Shown here piece after piece: positions 32,301 to 42,872 of a stretch of DNA of 64,000 bases. Each line of letters begins with the position of its first letter. Positions within the stretch are counted from its first letter, which is position 1. Origin of the DNA: Pseudonocardia autotrophica (GTDB taxonomy: Bacteria; Actinomycetota; Actinomycetes; Mycobacteriales; Pseudonocardiaceae); NCBI RefSeq assembly GCF_000717175.1, contig NZ_JNYD01000001.1:1-64000 (forward strand), in the 5' to 3' direction. The notes beneath the pieces were generated by a model. It was not told the origin of the DNA and searched no databases. It saw nothing but the letters and a program-made list of their open reading frames with translations. Both the position numbers and the translations under genes were made by a program.

Positions 32301-33662
32301 GAGCTGCAGTACCTCGGCCGCACGGACGGCCAGGTCAAGGTCCGCGGTTTCCGGATCGAGCTCGGCGAGGTCGAGGCCGCGCTGGCCCGGTGCGAGGGCG
32401 TGACCCGGGCCGCGGCCGCGGTGAAGAACGGCCGCCTGGTCGGGTACGTGATCGGCGAGGCCGGCGTCGATCAGGGGGTCGACCTCCGGGCCGCTCTGCG
32501 GGAGACCCTGCCCGGCCACCTCGTGCCGGCCGACGTCGTGTCGGTCGCGTCGATGCCGTTGACGCCCAACGGGAAGCTCGACCGCGCGGCCCTGCCGGCA
32601 CCGCCGCCCCGGGCCGCCGCCCGCGCGCCGAAGGACGACCGCGAGCGGGCGCTGTGCCGGCTCGTCGGCGAGGTCCTGGGCCTGGGCGGTGCGGACGCGG
32701 CCGACACGGTCGATCCCGAGGAGTCCTTCTTCGACCTCGGCGGCGACTCGCTCACCGCGATGCGGCTGGCCGGCGCGATCGAGCGGGACCTGGGCGAGCC
32801 GGTCGGGGTCGGAGCGCTGATGGCCCACCCGACGGTCGCGGAGCTCGCGGCCCTGCTGGGCGCCGGCACCGACGCACCGCGGGGCCGGGAGCACGTCCTC
32901 ACCCTGCGGTCCGGCGGCGACCGGGAACCGCTCTTCTGCGTCCACCCGGCCGGCGGGTTCGCCTGGCCCTTCGCCGGCCTCGTCCCGCACCTGCCGGGGG
33001 ACCGGCCGGTGCTGGGCCTGCAGCTGCCGAGCCTGTCCGGTGCCGAGCTCCGCGAAGGGACGGTCGACGAGCTGGCCTCCCGGTACGTCGCCACGGTCCG
33101 GAGGATCCAGCCGTCCGGCCCCTACCACCTGCTCGGCTACTCGTTCGGCGGCGCCGTCGCCCACGCGATGGCCGCGCAGCTGGCGGCCGCGGGGGAGCGG
33201 GTGGCCTTCACCGGGCTGCTCGACAGCCGCCCGCCGGGCCCGGCGTACGCCGACGACCCGGGGCCGGAGGCCGAGCTGCCCGCCGAGGCCGCGGAGGACC
33301 TCCGGTCTGCGGTCCGCGCGGCCACCACGACCTGCCTGCGCCTCGGCGCGGCGTCCCTACCGGCGCGCTACGGCGGCCCGGTCACCCTCGTCGAGGCCAC
33401 CGGAGCAGCCGGGGCCGTGGCGACCACCGATCCCGCGATCCCGGGTCCGCTCGCCGCGGCATGGCGGGGCGTGCCCGGCGGCGGCGCACTCACCGTGCAC
33501 CCGGTCCCGCTGGACCACGCCGGGCTGGTGTCCCCGGCGGGATGGGCCCGCGTCGGGCCCCTGATCGCGGCCGCGCAGTCGTCACCCGACGACGGCACGG
33601 CCGGCGACACCGCGTCGCCCACCCGGGTCGGCGCCGATCCGGCGACCCCCGGGTCGCCCTGA
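20367..33662 (+). CDS. Nonribosomal peptide synthetase, C-A-T-E / C-T / C-A-T / C-A-T-TE (siderophore)
   Basis: 4431 residues from GTG 20367 (GTG 20358 is the alternative; GAGAGG lies upstream). Domains: C1 about 12-458; A1 470-950; T1 with Ser997; E with HHLVVDG at 1176 and [10 protein letters not shown]2 with HHLLTDGW at 1654; repeat linker 1941-1992; T2 with Ser2024 and no A domain; C3 with HHIAIDEGS at 2231; A2 2550-3045; T3 with Ser3088; C4 with HHLLVDAWS at 3272; A3 3575-4080; T4 with Ser4128; TE with GYSFGG Ser4259. Specificity residues by alignment to GrsA: A1 D-A-D-D-V-G-L-V-D (acidic pocket, basic substrate such as Arg/Orn/Lys), A2 D-I-L-Q-L-G-V-V-W (Gly), A3 D-M-E-N-M-G-L-I-N (N5-hydroxyornithine). 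With DHB genes downstream, the likely product is a DHB-D-basic-Gly-hydroxyornithine siderophore of heterobactin type. Function inferred, not tested. Confidence 0.93.
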   Translation: MSVPPALGTRTGATLALSAAQLGVWNAQRLDPESRSYLVGEVLEISAGEGGDPIDVAALGDAVRATIDEAETLRLRLHDTPDGPRQTVSDEPAARPRVVDLRGERNPVAVAHALVDAERSRAAEACRGMVDRPLYTYTLVRLSDQDVWCIQLYHHLIVDGYSAAMLSRRVAAHYTARVRGTEPPKATFGAIADLIAKDREYEASERFTRDREFWRDLLTPLPELGGRRDAPEGPADRTLHARAFVSGGTLDRLEALADDTGTTWAEALIACYAGFLHRLRGESDLVVALPMMARTGAAALRAPAMAVNVLPLRVTVRGGDRLGDLAQQVGRAMLGMRAHQRYRGENLPRDLGVPGAGALLHGIGINVKAFDLTLDFAGAVGILRNVAGGPPEDLGLTVTPQRDGGLMLGFEVDARTTSQATVDRRMAALVRMIEGLTGADDPAVGQVDLLGPEERARLLAERTPAALPGTPELVPAVLDRLAATRPDATALVHDAEQLTFADLAGRVHRLARALRHRGIGPDDVVALAQPRSVELVVALLAVLDAGAAYTVLDLDHPAARLRTLLDDTRPALVLGSGVPEAVTLETEGLPYGPLTEAELAAPRHPEHLAYVIHTSGSTGTPKGVLVRHAGLAALLHHHRTTLYAAAEQRAGRRLRTAHTASFAFDASLDQLIWLLCGHEMHLYAGDLVKDAAGLVAAFARDGIDCVDLTPSMAAALVEHGLLDGPHRPVQLVLGGEAAPAALWERITRSGVVAHNLYGPTETTVDATAAPVEGATPTIGLPLAGTRAYLLDAALAPVRDGERGELYLAGPHLARGYLGRPGATAERFLPDPFGAPGDRMYRTGDVAVWTPGRGLEFAGRADGQVKIRGFRVELGEVESALSEAEGVTAAAAVVRTDGGRPMLVGYVTGAVEPDRVRSALAARLPEHLVPAAVVVLDALPVTVSGKLDRAALPAPRLTGSGRTPATVHERVLCEVVGEVLGQEGVGPDDDFFGLGGDSITAIGVSSRARARGLDLRPKDLLSRRDLGALAAEVREVETGRPAAPDVATGSAPATPIVRALVDPNPAAEAIAGYAQWTAVQVDEPIELADLVAGVQAVVDRHDALRIVLRGSGSDAELIVRDGGALRAPEIVHEGFGEPADVAAREAALLDPRAGETLRVVLLRRSCSGPDELVVVAHHLVVDGVSWRVLLPDLQEACTAARERRGPRFAPRGGSWRRHALALAEEGVSGARRAELEHWRSALAAVAPLGERHVGPADTVATAARTRTTHAPEVADALLTVLPEKYRAGAEDVLLAALVLAVRSWRGPAEARAVSLERHGREYGDLDLAGTVGWFTSEFPVRVPDGLTDADLDDALAGGPAAGRLLRAAKEALRAVPGEGAGFGVLRYLDPETAPELGAAPTPALLLNYLGRFAALPGWRLPAEDPFAVVEPAGKQLAETLALNVFVHADGGLAVEWSAASAVLGPGDVEALQEHWDLALEALAAHAALAEGGLTPSDCPGTGVDQAGIDALEAEHGSLAELLPLSPLQEGLLFHAVRDGARDVYTLTARFDLAGPLGADRLRGAVEGLLARHHNLRAAFHFEELDRPVQAIPRTVSLPWREVDLTALPERAAARAADRLEDDAATHVFDVRVPPLLRGLLIRLPGERHRLVLNAHHLLTDGWSTPIVLRDLLELYHRGADHLPAPAPYRTYLAWLAGRDRAAQQAAWADRLDGLGAPTLVATGAPSEERLRLAVPLDAETAVALSTLGRERGLTVNTLVQGSWAAVLAETTGLDDVVFGATVSGRPADLPGVEGMVGLFSNTVPGRLALRPDRSLLAQFTELQTAQFAMQEVEHASLAEIERAAGRGQLFDTLVVFENFPAGPARAADDPLRVEGVAHRGVTHYPLTLLAPPTAPGAGLELVLDHDPGAVPADRAERMATRLAEVLSGLLTGPERTAAEMLRYGTTMRSEPGPESRYGTIMRAEPGPESRYGTTMPAEPGSESRYGTIMHPEAVVLTAIREAAAAVLEVPGVGADEDFFALGGHSLTAMRLVGRLRRTGVRLTVPQVFEAPTPRALAGLAEVDEERLAVAETRADAPSAVVPVNATRPVRAERGRPEIDPHAVPLSPAQERLWFLQQLEGPSTTYDVPVVARIHGSLDVAALAAAWADVQHRHPILRTVYPADAEGAATTRVLDEPAAPAVRTVDAGADRTAVEAEIAACQARPVDLTTDVPARATLLVVGPEEHVLVLVVHHIAIDEGSIRPLLADLDRAYTARKAGVAPEFGPAGPAYADHARRERRLLAEDALAEQTAYWRERLAGLPVELDLPFDHPRPTRTAHRGRTLLRPLPAHVRAAITRVCAEQHVTPLVVLQAAVALTWNLLGAGRDVPLGSTVARRGLESGLPNEHDFTYTVGYFVNTLVVRCDLSGRPSFAELLDRVRDTSLEALAHQDLPFERLVELLAPPRSTARHPLFQTAVAHEGRVAPSPLGDLVLEPVDPVREDARFDVAIWLVDDEHASDEGAALRLVADAELFEAPTVGFLLDALVHVLEQGLAAPTAPIGTLTLPRTGIADPPRRTEVPTGVAAGFAAQVRRTPEAPALVAAGRTLTYRELAARVDALAARLHAAGAGPETVVAVALPRSAELVVGLLAVLRTGAAYLPLDVDYPAERLEYMIDDARPVATLTSADVADRLPRNAPAAIRADEADGAAPEAGELPEPPAPGDHLAYVIHTSGSTGRPKGVMVTTANLAAFVETVVGEGWVRPGDRLVAVTTVSFDIAVLELFAPLVAGATVVLADRATVLDPDALHALVRTERATVVQATPSLWRALTEHEDAPQLAGVRALVGGEALPADLAADLTARCASVRNVYGPTEATVWATCADLAAGDPVTIGAPWTDVHVRILDDDLRAVPDGVAGELYVGGAQVVRGYLGRPGMTAARFVAAPGGERLYRTGDLVRRRAGRIEFLRRVDDQVKVRGFRIELGEVEGALAAVDGVARAAAVVRADGAGTGRLLGYVVPEAGRAVDPAEVRAGAARLLPDYMVPQVVTVLDALPLTLNGKVDRKALPGPAVASAGRAPRTEAERVLCALVTEVLGVPSAGPDDTFFGLGGDSISTVRLASAARARGLGLTVADVFATDTLADLARSAGVVSADSPSRGSRHSREWGELPLGPLQEGMYFQSTLDASGTDVYLVQQRFDFARTPDVPRLRAAGDALLRRYPNLRAGFTHAGRTEPVQVVGPEVPMPFREVHLAYEAELEGLDEREFAAGFDLAAPPLVRMLLVHLPGGRARLVFTQHHLLVDAWSITVLLGELFALYEGRELPEPADFRDYLDWASAADRPAAEEAWRAYLAGLAQPTLVAGERRAAAVERAPLPVRRHVEIDAETTAALWDLAARLGVTRSTVIATAWGLALRGATGVDDVVFGATVSGRPAEVDDADRMVGLLLNTVPVRLTVKPGERVADLLRRVFADAGRLTAHHHLGLGRLQRAAGHPTLFDTLYVFRNAPRNSAQRREVLERHGISTVEAVDGTHYALTLDVDPAGGDGEALAIAIESRPDLVPDADVAAHLDRLVAVLRALTDPEARVADTAVPPAGTPVEFAPPRVAVPEPGEPGGSVDALLRERAAATPDATALVFGDTRHTAREMDERVTRLARVLADRGAGPGETVALALPRTADHVVAIFAVMRTGAAYLPLNLADPAARRAELVADAGAALVVTTRAGSGTAGVPEVLLEEVAAVLDGALPAPDREVPGPTHPDQPAYVIYTSGSTGRPKGVVVGHRGLTAMYHNHVAEIFAPTARGRGRLRIAHTVSFSFDMSWEELFWLLAGHEVHVIDERARLDPASLVRHYREVGIDVVNVTPSYARELLAGGLLDGERHPALVMLGGEAVPPELWTRLREQEGVDGYDLYGPTEFTINAMGSPVQGSATPCLGRPVRNACARVLDSGLREVPVGGVGELYMSGDGIAHGYLGRPGLTAASFVADPSGSGTRMYRTGDLVRRRPDGELQYLGRTDGQVKVRGFRIELGEVEAALARCEGVTRAAAAVKNGRLVGYVIGEAGVDQGVDLRAALRETLPGHLVPADVVSVASMPLTPNGKLDRAALPAPPPRAAARAPKDDRERALCRLVGEVLGLGGADAADTVDPEESFFDLGGDSLTAMRLAGAIERDLGEPVGVGALMAHPTVAELAALLGAGTDAPRGREHVLTLRSGGDREPLFCVHPAGGFAWPFAGLVPHLPGDRPVLGLQLPSLSGAELREGTVDELASRYVATVRRIQPSGPYHLLGYSFGGAVAHAMAAQLAAAGERVAFTGLLDSRPPGPAYADDPGPEAELPAEAAEDLRSAVRAATTTCLRLGAASLPARYGGPVTLVEATGAAGAVATTDPAIPGPLAAAWRGVPGGGALTVHPVPLDHAGLVSPAGWARVGPLIAAAQSSPDDGTAGDTASPTRVGADPATPGSP
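26186..26331. repeat. Four-copy, 42-bp in-frame palindromic repeat array inside the NRPS
   Basis: A 20-bp imperfect palindrome occurs at 26186-26205, 26228-26247, 26270-26289 and 26312-26331 (GCGTTATGGAACCATAATGC or the variant with ACCACAATGC). The copies are exactly 42 bp apart and have related 22-bp spacers containing GAACCCGGG. In frame it encodes [18 protein letters not shown] 14-residue units. It lies between the C2 domain and a T domain, where an A domain would normally be. The same unit is found upstream of xerD. Confidence 0.9.
29741..29782. repeat. Second palindromic element inside the NRPS
   Basis: Two 20-base arms (29741-29760 and 29763-29782) pair at 17 of 20 positions around a 2-nt centre. 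It falls in the linker between the glycine-module T domain and C4 and is translated as [23 protein letters not shown] in the right arm is shared with the intergenic palindrome at 14483-14530. Confidence 0.75.
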
Positions 33663-33682
33663 TGAGAGGACCGAACGGACCG

Positions 33683-34690
33683 ATGTCCAGGCTGTCCCGG
33701 ACGCCCCGACGCCGGCGCGTCACGGCCCCCGGAGTCGTGACGGCGGCGCTGGCCGCGCTGCTCGCGCTCGCCGGCTGCTCGTCCACCCCGACGGAGTCGG
33801 CGGACCCCGCCCCCGCGGGCCCGCGCACCGTCCAGACCGAGCAGGGCCCGGTCGAGGTGCCCGCCCAGGCGCAACGCATCGTCAACCTGTCGGGCGGGTT
33901 CGGCGGCTACCTCTACGCCGTCGACGCCCCCGTCGTCGCCACGGACACCCGGGTCCTCGGCGTGACCGACCTCGACGGCGGGTTCCCGCCGGCGTGGGCG
34001 GACAAGGCCCGGGCCGCGAACACCGAGGCGCTCCCGGCCGGCGAGCAGCTCAACATCGAGGCCGTCGTGGCCGCCCGGCCGGACCTGATCATCGGCGGTG
34101 GCCAGGGCATCACCGCGGTCCAGGCCAAGGAGAACTACGACAAGCTGAAGGCGATCGCCCCGACCGTCCTCGTCCCGACGACGGTCACCGGCTGGGAGGA
34201 CCAGCTGCGCCAGGTGGCCGACGCCGCCGGCCGCGGGGACCGGGTCGACGCCCTGATCCGGGGCTATGACGACAGGCTGAACCAGGTCAAGGGCGCCATC
34301 CAGGTCCCCGCCGAGCCGTTCGCGATCCTGCTGTCGCTGCCCAACCAGAAGCCGTACCTGATCCCGGAGACCGCGGCGCTGCCCCAGCAGCTCGCCGCGC
34401 TGGGCTTCACGATGGACGGCGTCCTGGCCAAGGCCGGCAACCCGCAGCTCTACGGCAGCGGCGACTCGTTCGAGGTGAGCCCGGAGCTGCTGGGCAAGGT
34501 CGCCGACGCCCCGCAGGCGTTCGTGATCAACCTGTCCGGCCGCACGGTCGACCAGCTCAGGGCCGACCCGCTGTACGCCGCGCTGCCCGCGTTCCGGGCG
34601 GGCAAGGTCCACGAGCTCCCGGCCACCAGCTACCGGCCGGACCTCGACGGCGCCACGAACACCCTGACCGTGATCGACCAGGAGTTCTGA
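33683..34690 (+). CDS. Iron-siderophore ABC transporter substrate-binding lipoprotein
   Basis: 335 residues from ATG 33683; ATG 33662, overlapping the NRPS stop (TGATG), is an equally possible coupled start. An Arg-rich n-region and hydrophobic stretch end at the lipobox LLALAGC. The mature protein is a class III periplasmic-binding (FepB/FhuD) fold: RIVNLSGGFGGYLYAVDAPV, then AVVAARPDLIIGG, APTVLVPTTVTGWEDQLRQV and a long linking helix. It should capture the ferric siderophore outside the cell. The cognate permease and ATPase genes are not adjacent. Confidence 0.9.
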   Translation: MSRLSRTPRRRRVTAPGVVTAALAALLALAGCSSTPTESADPAPAGPRTVQTEQGPVEVPAQAQRIVNLSGGFGGYLYAVDAPVVATDTRVLGVTDLDGGFPPAWADKARAANTEALPAGEQLNIEAVVAARPDLIIGGGQGITAVQAKENYDKLKAIAPTVLVPTTVTGWEDQLRQVADAAGRGDRVDALIRGYDDRLNQVKGAIQVPAEPFAILLSLPNQKPYLIPETAALPQQLAALGFTMDGVLAKAGNPQLYGSGDSFEVSPELLGKVADAPQAFVINLSGRTVDQLRADPLYAALPAFRAGKVHELPATSYRPDLDGATNTLTVIDQEF

Positions 34691-34693
34691 CCC

Positions 34694-35965
34694 GTGAGAC
34701 TCGGTGGGCTGGTGATCGACACCCTGGTGATCGATCCGGGGCCGCTGCGGACGAGCCGGCCGTTCCGGTTCGCGTTCGCCGCGCGGCTGGTGTCGCTGCT
34801 CGGGATCGGCCTGCTCGTCGTGGCGGTCCCGGCGCAGACCTACGCGCTCACCGGGTCCTCGCTGCACGTCGCCGGCGTCGCGACCACGATGGGCGTCGGT
34901 CTGTTCGTGGGCAGCATCGGCGGCGGCGTGCTGGTCGACCGGTTCGAGCGGCGGCGGACCATCCAGCTGGCCCGGTCCGCCGCCGGCCTCGCCTTCGTCG
35001 TCCTCGGGGTGAACGCCCTGTTCCCGGAACCGTCGCTCGCGGTGGTCTACGTGGCCTCCGCGATCGACGGGTTCGCCGGCGGCGTCAGCGGCACCGCCCT
35101 GATGGCCGTCATCCCCACGATCGTGCCGCGGGACAAGCTCGCGGCGGCCGGCGCGCTCACCGCGCTCACCACCGACCTCGGGACCATCGCGTCCCCGGCG
35201 GTCGCCGGCGTGATCATCGCGTCCGGCGGCATCGCCACCACCTACTTCGTGGCCGCCGTGGCGACCGTGCTGACGGTCGGCCTCATCCGCGGCATCGGGC
35301 CCTCCCCGGCGCCCGGGGAGACCCACGAGCAGCCGCTGCGGGCCCTCGTGACCGGGCTGCGGTACGCCGCCGGGCACCGGGTCGTGCGGGCGGTGCTCGT
35401 CGTCGGGCTGCTGAGCATGCTGGTCAGCGGGCCCACCGTGCTGCTGCCCGCCTACGTCGACCAGACCCTCGGCGCCGGGCCGGAGGTGCTCGGCCTGCTC
35501 TACGGCGCGCCCGCCGTCGGCGCGGTGCTCGGCTCGCTGACCAGCGGCTGGACCGGCCGGGTGCGGCGCAGCGGGATCGCGCTGCTCGCGTCCGTCGCCG
35601 TGATGAGCGCCGGGATCGCGCTCCTCGGGGTCGCTGGGGGCGCTGTTGTCGCCTTCCTCGCGCTGGCCGGCCACGGGCTCGGCCGTGCGCTCACCGACAT
35701 CCTGCGCTTCGCGGTGCTGCAGCAGAACACACCCGACGAGCTGCGCGGCCGGATCTCCAGCCTCTGGCAGGCCCAGGTCGTCGTCGGGACGTCCGTGGGC
35801 TCGATTCTCGCGGGCCTGCTCGGCCGCTGGTTCGCCCCGGACACCGCGCTGTTCGTCTACGGCCTCGGCGGGGTGGTGCTCGCCGCGCTGCTGGTCGGCG
35901 TCCTCGGCTCGCTGTGGCGGGTCACCGACGACCCCCGGCCGATCGATCCGGAGGTGTCCGCATGA
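34694..35965 (+). CDS. MFS exporter, EntS-like
   Basis: 423 residues from GTG 34694, three bases after the binding-protein stop. Around 10-12 hydrophobic helices are visible (for example LVSLLGIGLLVVAVPAQTYA, GVGLFVGSIGGGVLVDRFER with the MFS loop, and ALFVYGLGGVVLAALLVGVL). The N-terminal RPFRFAFAARLVSLLGIGLL region is typical of EntS/enterobactin exporters. Within a DHB-siderophore operon it most likely secretes the finished siderophore. The gene overlaps dhbA by ATGA. Confidence 0.87.
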   Translation: MRLGGLVIDTLVIDPGPLRTSRPFRFAFAARLVSLLGIGLLVVAVPAQTYALTGSSLHVAGVATTMGVGLFVGSIGGGVLVDRFERRRTIQLARSAAGLAFVVLGVNALFPEPSLAVVYVASAIDGFAGGVSGTALMAVIPTIVPRDKLAAAGALTALTTDLGTIASPAVAGVIIASGGIATTYFVAAVATVLTVGLIRGIGPSPAPGETHEQPLRALVTGLRYAAGHRVVRAVLVVGLLSMLVSGPTVLLPAYVDQTLGAGPEVLGLLYGAPAVGAVLGSLTSGWTGRVRRSGIALLASVAVMSAGIALLGVAGGAVVAFLALAGHGLGRALTDILRFAVLQQNTPDELRGRISSLWQAQVVVGTSVGSILAGLLGRWFAPDTALFVYGLGGVVLAALLVGVLGSLWRVTDDPRPIDPEVSA

Positions 35966-36726
35966 CCGCGTTCGTCACCGGTGCGGCGCAGGGGATCGGG
36001 GCCGCGGTCGCGGCCGCGTTCGCCCGCGCCGGCACCCCGGTCGCGCTGCTCGACCGCGACGAGGGTGTCGAGGTCACCACGGAGAAGATCCGCGCCGACG
36101 GCGGCACCGCGCTCGCGCTCGTCGCCGACGTCACCGACCCGGCCGCCGTCGAGGCCGCGGTCGACCGCGCCGAGGCCGAGGTCGGCCCGATCGCCGCGCT
36201 GGCCAACGTCGCCGGCGTGCTGCGGACCGGCGGCGTCCTCGACCTGCCGGACACCGCGCTGGCCGAGAGCCTCGCCGTGAACACCACCGGCGTGTGGAAC
36301 GCCGGGCGGGCCGTCGGCCGCCGGATGCTCGCCCGGCGCGCGGGCTCGATCGTCACGGTCGCGTCGAACGCCGCGGTCACGCCGCGCACGGGCATGGCCG
36401 CCTACTCCGCCTCCAAGGCCGCCGCGGTCGCGCTCACCCGGGCGCTCGGCCTCGAGCTGGCCCCGCACGTGCGCTGCAACGTCGTGTGTCCCGGCTCCAC
36501 GGACACCCCGATGCTGCGCGGCATGTGGGCCGACCCCGCCGACGAGTCCACCAAGGACCGGGTGATCGCCGGCACCCCCGCCGAGTACCGCCTCGGGATC
36601 CCGTTGCAGCGCATCGCCGATCCCGCCGACGTCGCCGCCGTCGTCCTCTTCCTGGCGAGCGACGCCTCCCGCCACGTGACGATGCAGTCCCTCACCGTCG
36701 ACGGGGGCGCCACCCTCGGCACCTGA
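35962..36726 (+). CDS. dhbA: 2,3-dihydro-2,3-dihydroxybenzoate dehydrogenase
   Basis: 254-residue SDR starting at the ATG overlapping the MFS stop. It shows TGAAQGIGAAVA (NAD-binding Gly motif), NVAGVL, catalytic Ser in TVASNAAV, and YSASK (Tyr and Lys). The C-terminal PLQRIADPADVAAVVLFLAS and VDGGATLGT are as in EntA/DhbA. It oxidises 2,3-dihydro-2,3-dihydroxybenzoate to 2,3-dihydroxybenzoate with NAD. Operon context (isochorismate synthase, isochorismatase, DHB-AMP ligase) makes the specific call firm. Confidence 0.9.
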   Translation: MTAFVTGAAQGIGAAVAAAFARAGTPVALLDRDEGVEVTTEKIRADGGTALALVADVTDPAAVEAAVDRAEAEVGPIAALANVAGVLRTGGVLDLPDTALAESLAVNTTGVWNAGRAVGRRMLARRAGSIVTVASNAAVTPRTGMAAYSASKAAAVALTRALGLELAPHVRCNVVCPGSTDTPMLRGMWADPADESTKDRVIAGTPAEYRLGIPLQRIADPADVAAVVLFLASDASRHVTMQSLTVDGGATLGT

Positions 36727-36783
36727 CGAGCGCCTCGGGTCGAGATCCCTGTCCTCCTCGCCTCCCCCACGAGAGGAACCACC

Positions 36784-38003
36784 GTGACCACACCGGCCCT
36801 GGAACGGCCGCCGCGCCCGGCGCCCCGGCACCGCGCGTCCGACCTCCTCGCCGCCTACCTGCCGGGCTCGTTCTTCTACTCCTCGACCCGCGGGGCCCTG
36901 CTGGCGGACGGCGTGCACGCCACGGTCCCCACGGGGTCCGGGCCGCGCGCGACCGCGGTCGCCGAGGCCCTCGAGGCCGCCCGCGCGGCGGGCGTGCGCG
37001 ACCCGCTCGTCGTCGGGGCCCTGGGCTTCGGCCCGGACGCCGAGTCGAGCCTGGTCGTGCCGGCCGTGGTGCGGCGGGCGGACCCGCTCGGCGCGGCCCC
37101 GCCGGCGGAACCCGGGCTGGCCGAGTCGCTCCAGGGCTGGGCGGTGCGCCAGCGGCCCGCGCCGGAGGAGTACGAGGCCGGCGTCCGGCGTGCCCTCGCC
37201 CTCATCGACGACGGCGGGCTGCGCAAGGTCGTCCTGGCCCGCTGCCTGGAGCTGACCGCGGGGCAGGAGGTGCCGGTCCCCGCGCTGCTGCGCCGGCTGG
37301 CCCGGGCCAACCCGACCGCGCACGCCTTCGCCGTCGACGTCACCGCGCCCGGCGACCCCGCCACCCGCACGCTGGTCGGGGCCAGCCCTGAGCTGCTGGT
37401 GTCACGGCGGGGGAGCGAGGTCGTCGCCAACCCGCTGGCCGGGTCGCTGCCGCGCGTGCCCGGGACGTCGGCCGAGGCCGAGGCCGAGAACCGCCGCCGG
37501 GTCGCCGCGCTGCGCGCCTCGGACAAGGACCGCCGCGAGCACGCCCTGGTCGCAGCGCAGGTCGGCGAGGTGCTGGGCCGGTTCTGCACCGACCTGCACG
37601 TGCCGGCCGAGCCCGAGGTCATCGGCACGCCCACCATGTGGCACCTGTCCAGCCGGATCACCGGCCGGCTCCCGGACGGCCCCGCGGTGTCGTCGCTCGC
37701 CCTCGCCGAGGCCCTGCACCCCACGCCGGCGGTCTGCGGCGTGCCGGTGCCGGAGGCCCGCGCGGTGATCGCCGACCTCGAGCCGGTCGACCGCGGCTAC
37801 TTCACCGGGCTCGTCGGCTGGACCGGCCCGGACGGCGACGGCGAGTGGGTCGTCACGATCCGCAGCGCCGAGGTCAGCGAGCGCACCGTCCGGCTCTTCG
37901 CCGGCGCCGGGATCGTCGAGGGCTCGCAGCCCGAGGCCGAGCTCGCCGAGACCAGCGCCAAGTTCCGGACCCTGTTGCGCGCCATCGGGATGGAGGACGA
38001 GTG

Positions 38004-38004
<1 letters not shown>
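36784..38004 (+). CDS. dhbC: Isochorismate synthase
   Basis: 406 residues from GTG 36784 with GAGAGGAA upstream. The chorismate-utilising fold is evident: [14 protein letters not shown], then [73 protein letters not shown] and [20 protein letters not shown]. It converts chorismate to isochorismate, the first step to 2,3-dihydroxybenzoate. Salicylate synthase is unlikely because the isochorismatase and dehydrogenase for the DHB branch are present. Confidence 0.92.
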
Positions 38005-39629
<1,625 letters not shown>

Positions 39630-39634
39630 GCACC

Positions 39635-40300
39635 GTGTCCCTGCCCAGCATTCCGCCCTACGCGCTGCCCGGCGCGGCCGAGCTGCCCGCCGGGCGCGTC
39701 GACTGGCGGCCCGACCCCGACCGGTTCGCGCTGCTCGTCCACGACATGCAGCGCTACTTCCTGGCGCCCTATGCCGGTGCCCCGGTCCCGGAGGTCACGG
39801 CGAACGTCCGGGCGCTGATCGGGGCCTGCCGCGAGCGCGGCGTCCCGGTCTTCTACACCGCCCAGCCTGGCCGGCAGGCCGCCGCCGACCGCGGCCTGCT
39901 CACCGAGTTCTGGGGCGACGGCATCGGCGCCGTGATCGACGCCGACCCGCGGGCCGAGGAGGTCGTCGACGAGCTGGCGCCGGCGCCCGGCGACACCGTC
40001 CTGACCAAGTGGCGCTACAGCGCCTTCCAGCGCAGCGACTTCGCCGAGCGGCTCGCCGCCGCCGGCCGCGACCAGCTGCTGATCACCGGCATCTACGCGC
40101 ACATCGGCTGCCAGGCCACGGCGCTGGAGGCCTTCATGCGCGACGTCGCCCCCTTCCTGGTGGCCGACGGCGTCGCCGACTTCTCCCGCGCGCGGCACGA
40201 CCAGGCCTGCGAGTACGTCGCGCAGCGCTGCGGGGCCCTGACCACCACGGCCGACGTGCTCGCCGCGCTGGCCGCCGTCCCCGCCGGAGCCGCCCGATGA
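39635..40300 (+). CDS. dhbB: Isochorismatase (stand-alone, without carrier domain)
   Basis: 221 residues from GTG 39635 ([26 protein letters not shown] 9 nt upstream). GTG 39626 is an alternative. Family motifs include [12 protein letters not shown] (catalytic Asp), [20 protein letters not shown] (catalytic Lys) and [21 protein letters not shown]. It hydrolyses isochorismate to 2,3-dihydro-2,3-dihydroxybenzoate and pyruvate. EntB and DhbB carry a C-terminal aryl carrier domain; here the protein ends after the hydrolase and the carrier is a separate overlapping gene. Confidence 0.92.
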   Translation: MSLPSIPPYALPGAAELPAGRVDWRPDPDRFALLVHDMQRYFLAPYAGAPVPEVTANVRALIGACRERGVPVFYTAQPGRQAAADRGLLTEFWGDGIGAVIDADPRAEEVVDELAPAPGDTVLTKWRYSAFQRSDFAERLAAAGRDQLLITGIYAHIGCQATALEAFMRDVAPFLVADGVADFSRARHDQACEYVAQRCGALTTTADVLAALAAVPAGAAR

Positions 40301-40542
40301 ACCCCCTGACCGCCGACCGGCTCCGCGCCGACGTCGCCGAGCTGCTGGCCTGCGACCCGGCCGAGATCGACCCGGACGAGGACCTCCTCGACCGCGGCCT
40401 CGACTCGGTGCGGCTGATGTCGCTGGTGGAGAAGTGGCGCGAGGCCGGCGCCACCGACCTGGAGTTCCCCGATCTGGCCGAGCAGCCCGAGCTGGGCCAC
40501 TGGACTGTGGTGATCGAGAAGATGATCGGGGGGAACCCGTGA
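40297..40542 (+). CDS. Free-standing aryl carrier protein
   Basis: 81 residues; ATG 40297 overlaps the isochorismatase stop. It is a four-helix carrier protein with the phosphopantetheine site Ser in [18 protein letters not shown] and downstream [14 protein letters not shown]. Sequence and position match the C-terminal domain of EntB-type proteins. It should accept DHB from the ligase and donate it to the starter C domain of the NRPS. It overlaps the mbtH-like gene by GTGA. Confidence 0.9.
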   Translation: MNPLTADRLRADVAELLACDPAEIDPDEDLLDRGLDSVRLMSLVEKWREAGATDLEFPDLAEQPELGHWTVVIEKMIGGNP

Positions 40543-40754
40543 GCACCAACCCGTTCGACGACGCCGAGGGCACCTTCCGGGTGCTCGCCAACGACGAGGA
40601 GCAGCACTCGCTCTGGCCGGACTTCGCCGAGATCCCCGCGGGGTGGCGGTCGGTGTTCGGGCCCGACGGGCGCGACGCCTGCCTCGCGTACGTCGAGGAG
40701 CACTGGACAGACCTGCGGCCGCGGTCGCTGCGCGACGCGATGGGAGCCACGTGA
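40539..40754 (+). CDS. MbtH-like protein
   Basis: 71 residues from the GTG overlapping the carrier-protein stop. It has the family pattern [24 protein letters not shown]...[24 protein letters not shown], ending SLRDAM (quoted in parts; residues 3-70). MbtH-like proteins bind NRPS adenylation domains and are needed for their folding or activity, so it likely serves one or more A domains of the neighbouring synthetase. It overlaps the next gene by GTGA. Confidence 0.95.
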   Translation: MSTNPFDDAEGTFRVLANDEEQHSLWPDFAEIPAGWRSVFGPDGRDACLAYVEEHWTDLRPRSLRDAMGAT

Positions 40755-41671
40755 CCCGGCGCACCGACGACCGCACCCGCCACCGCGAGCGGCTCGCCGA
40801 GGTCCGGGCGGGCACCGTGGCGGCCAAGGTGCCGTACCCGATCCGGATCCGGGAGATGGAGGTCCGCGGGACGCAGCGCATCGGCGCCGGGCTGGTCCGC
40901 GTGACCCTCGGCGGCGAGGGGCACGCCGGTTTCGAGAGCCACTCGCCCGACGAGCACGTCAAGCTGATCTTCCCCGACGAGGACGGCACGCTGCGCCTCC
41001 CGGTGGAGGACGGCGTGATGCTCGACTGGCCGCGGCCCTTCCCGGTCTCCCGGGAGTACACGGTCCGCCGCTACGACGCCGAGGCCGGCGAGATCGACCT
41101 CGACATCGCGCTCCACCCCGGCGGACTGGGCTCGGACTGGGCGGAGGCCGTGCGGCCGGGGGAGCGGATCCACGTCGCCGGTCCGCCCGGCGGGCTGATC
41201 GTGCCGCACGCCTACGACCGCTACCTGCTCGCCGGCGACATCACGGCGCTCCCGGCGATCGCGCGGTGGCTCGAGGAGCTGCCGCGCACGGCGGCCGGCT
41301 GGGCGTTCGTCGAGGTCCGCGACGCGGCCGAGGAGATCCCGCTCGCCGCCCCCGAGGACGTCGAGGTGCGGTGGCTGCACCGCGGCGACGTTCCCGCAGG
41401 GCGGTCCGATCTGCTCGAGCGGGCGGTGCGGGCGGTCCCGGTCCCGGACGGCGAGCGGCTCTACGTGTGGCTCGCGGGCGAGGCGACGACGCTGAAACCG
41501 TTGCGGCGCTGGGTGAGGAACGACCTCGGGCTCGGCCCGGAGGACAGCGACGTCACCGGCTACTGGAAGCGGGGCGTCGCGGACTTCGACGAGGACCACG
41601 AGGACGAGCACGGCCACGGGCACGGCCACGGGCACGGCCACGGCGACGACCACGACGACCACGACGGCTGA
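40751..41671 (+). CDS. Siderophore-interacting (ferric-siderophore reductase) protein with His-rich tail
   Basis: 306 residues from GTG 40751. It is a ViuB/YqjH-type flavoprotein: [10 protein letters not shown] (FAD-binding RxYT motif), [43 protein letters not shown] and [20 protein letters not shown]. The family reduces the internalised ferric siderophore to release iron. After [12 protein letters not shown] the last 20 or so residues are almost only His, Gly, Asp and Glu (five HG repeats), an unusual metal-binding-like tail. An in-frame extension upstream lies within mbtH and is rejected. Confidence 0.92.
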   Translation: MTRRTDDRTRHRERLAEVRAGTVAAKVPYPIRIREMEVRGTQRIGAGLVRVTLGGEGHAGFESHSPDEHVKLIFPDEDGTLRLPVEDGVMLDWPRPFPVSREYTVRRYDAEAGEIDLDIALHPGGLGSDWAEAVRPGERIHVAGPPGGLIVPHAYDRYLLAGDITALPAIARWLEELPRTAAGWAFVEVRDAAEEIPLAAPEDVEVRWLHRGDVPAGRSDLLERAVRAVPVPDGERLYVWLAGEATTLKPLRRWVRNDLGLGPEDSDVTGYWKRGVADFDEDHEDEHGHGHGHGHGHGDDHDDHDG

Positions 41672-41723
41672 CCCGCCCGGTGCGCCACGGCGGGGCCGGA
41701 CGAGGCAGCGAGACGAGGAGCGG

Positions 41724-42872
41724 ATGAGCACGGAGACGGTGACGACGGACGCGGACCGACGGGCCGCGCCGGCCGCGGATCCGCCGACGCTTCCGGCGCG
41801 GCACCCCCGGGAACCGGCGGACCCGGCCGACGACCTGGTCGTCCGGCTGCGGCTGCGCGGCGTCCTCGACCCGGAGGCGCTGAGCGCCGCCTGGCGGGAC
41901 GTCCTGGACCGGCACACGGTCCTCCGCACGCTCGCGCCGGGACCGGCCGATCCCGGGCCGCGGGTGCTGGAGGCGGTGGCCCTCGCGCGGGTCCGCCGCC
42001 GGCCCGTCCGGCCCGCGGACGTCGAGGCGGCGGTGGCGGAGGCGCTCGCCCGGCCGGCCGCGCTCGGGACCGACGGGCCCGCCCGGGCCACGCTGCTGCG
42101 CGTCGGGCCGGAGGAGCACGTGCTGGTCCTCGCCGTGCACCGCGGTGCGATCGACGACCGCTCGGTCCGGCCGCTGCTCACCGACCTGGCGAGCGCCTAC
42201 TCCGCCCGGCGGGCCGGCGGCGCCCCGGTCTTCCCCCCGACCTCGGGGTTCGCGGAGTGGCTCGCCCGGCGGGACGGCGCCGCGCAGCCCCGCCCGCGGC
42301 TCTTGGCGAACCGCGGTGGGCGCTGGATCACGGTCGACCGCGCCCTGCCCGGCGGGGCTGCGGAGGCCCTGGCGTCGTTGCGCGCCTCCCACGGCGTCTC
42401 CCCGCTGGCGGCCGTGCTCGCCGCGACCGTCGTGGCGGAGGACGGCGCCCCGCTCGACGCCGAGGACCCCCGCCGCGACGGCGGGTTCGAGGGCGCGGTG
42501 GGCCCGTTCGCCAGGGTCGCGCGGGTCGCCTGCCGGGCGGGCGGCACCGGTACCGAGGTCCTCGGCCGGGTCCTCGCGTCCCTGACCGGCCACCGCGCCG
42601 CGCACCCGGGGCCCGCCCGCACCCTCGTCCGCCACGAGCCCGGCGGCGAGCTCCCGGCGCTCGACGGCCTGGTCGTCGACCGGGAGCCCGCCCCGGCCGG
42701 TCCGGCCGGGTACGACCGCGTGGTCACGCTGGTCGAGGGCCCCGACGGCGTGGCGGTCCGGCTCGCCGTCGACGCCGCGTCGGGCGATGCCGCCGGCGCC
42801 GCGTCGCGCGTCCGGCGGCTGGCCGGCACGCTCGGGCAGCTGCTGCACGAGCCGGCCGCCGTGCTGACGTGA
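41724..42872 (+). CDS. Degenerate stand-alone condensation-domain protein
   Basis: 382 residues; ATG 41724 follows GAGGAG. The first half clearly resembles the C3 domain of the adjacent [22 protein letters not shown] and RSVRPLLTDLASAYSARRAG against [18 protein letters not shown] and [20 protein letters not shown]. The catalytic HHxxxDG motif reads HRGAIDD, so the second, catalytic His is Arg and the Gly is Asp. The second half is shortened relative to about 450 residues and keeps only weak traces (VGPFARVARVACR in place of VGYFVNTL). No stop or frameshift interrupts it. It is probably a non-catalytic relative derived by duplication; role unknown. Confidence 0.8.
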   Translation: MSTETVTTDADRRAAPAADPPTLPARHPREPADPADDLVVRLRLRGVLDPEALSAAWRDVLDRHTVLRTLAPGPADPGPRVLEAVALARVRRRPVRPADVEAAVAEALARPAALGTDGPARATLLRVGPEEHVLVLAVHRGAIDDRSVRPLLTDLASAYSARRAGGAPVFPPTSGFAEWLARRDGAAQPRPRLLANRGGRWITVDRALPGGAAEALASLRASHGVSPLAAVLAATVVAEDGAPLDAEDPRRDGGFEGAVGPFARVARVACRAGGTGTEVLGRVLASLTGHRAAHPGPARTLVRHEPGGELPALDGLVVDREPAPAGPAGYDRVVTLVEGPDGVAVRLAVDAASGDAAGAASRVRRLAGTLGQLLHEPAAVLT

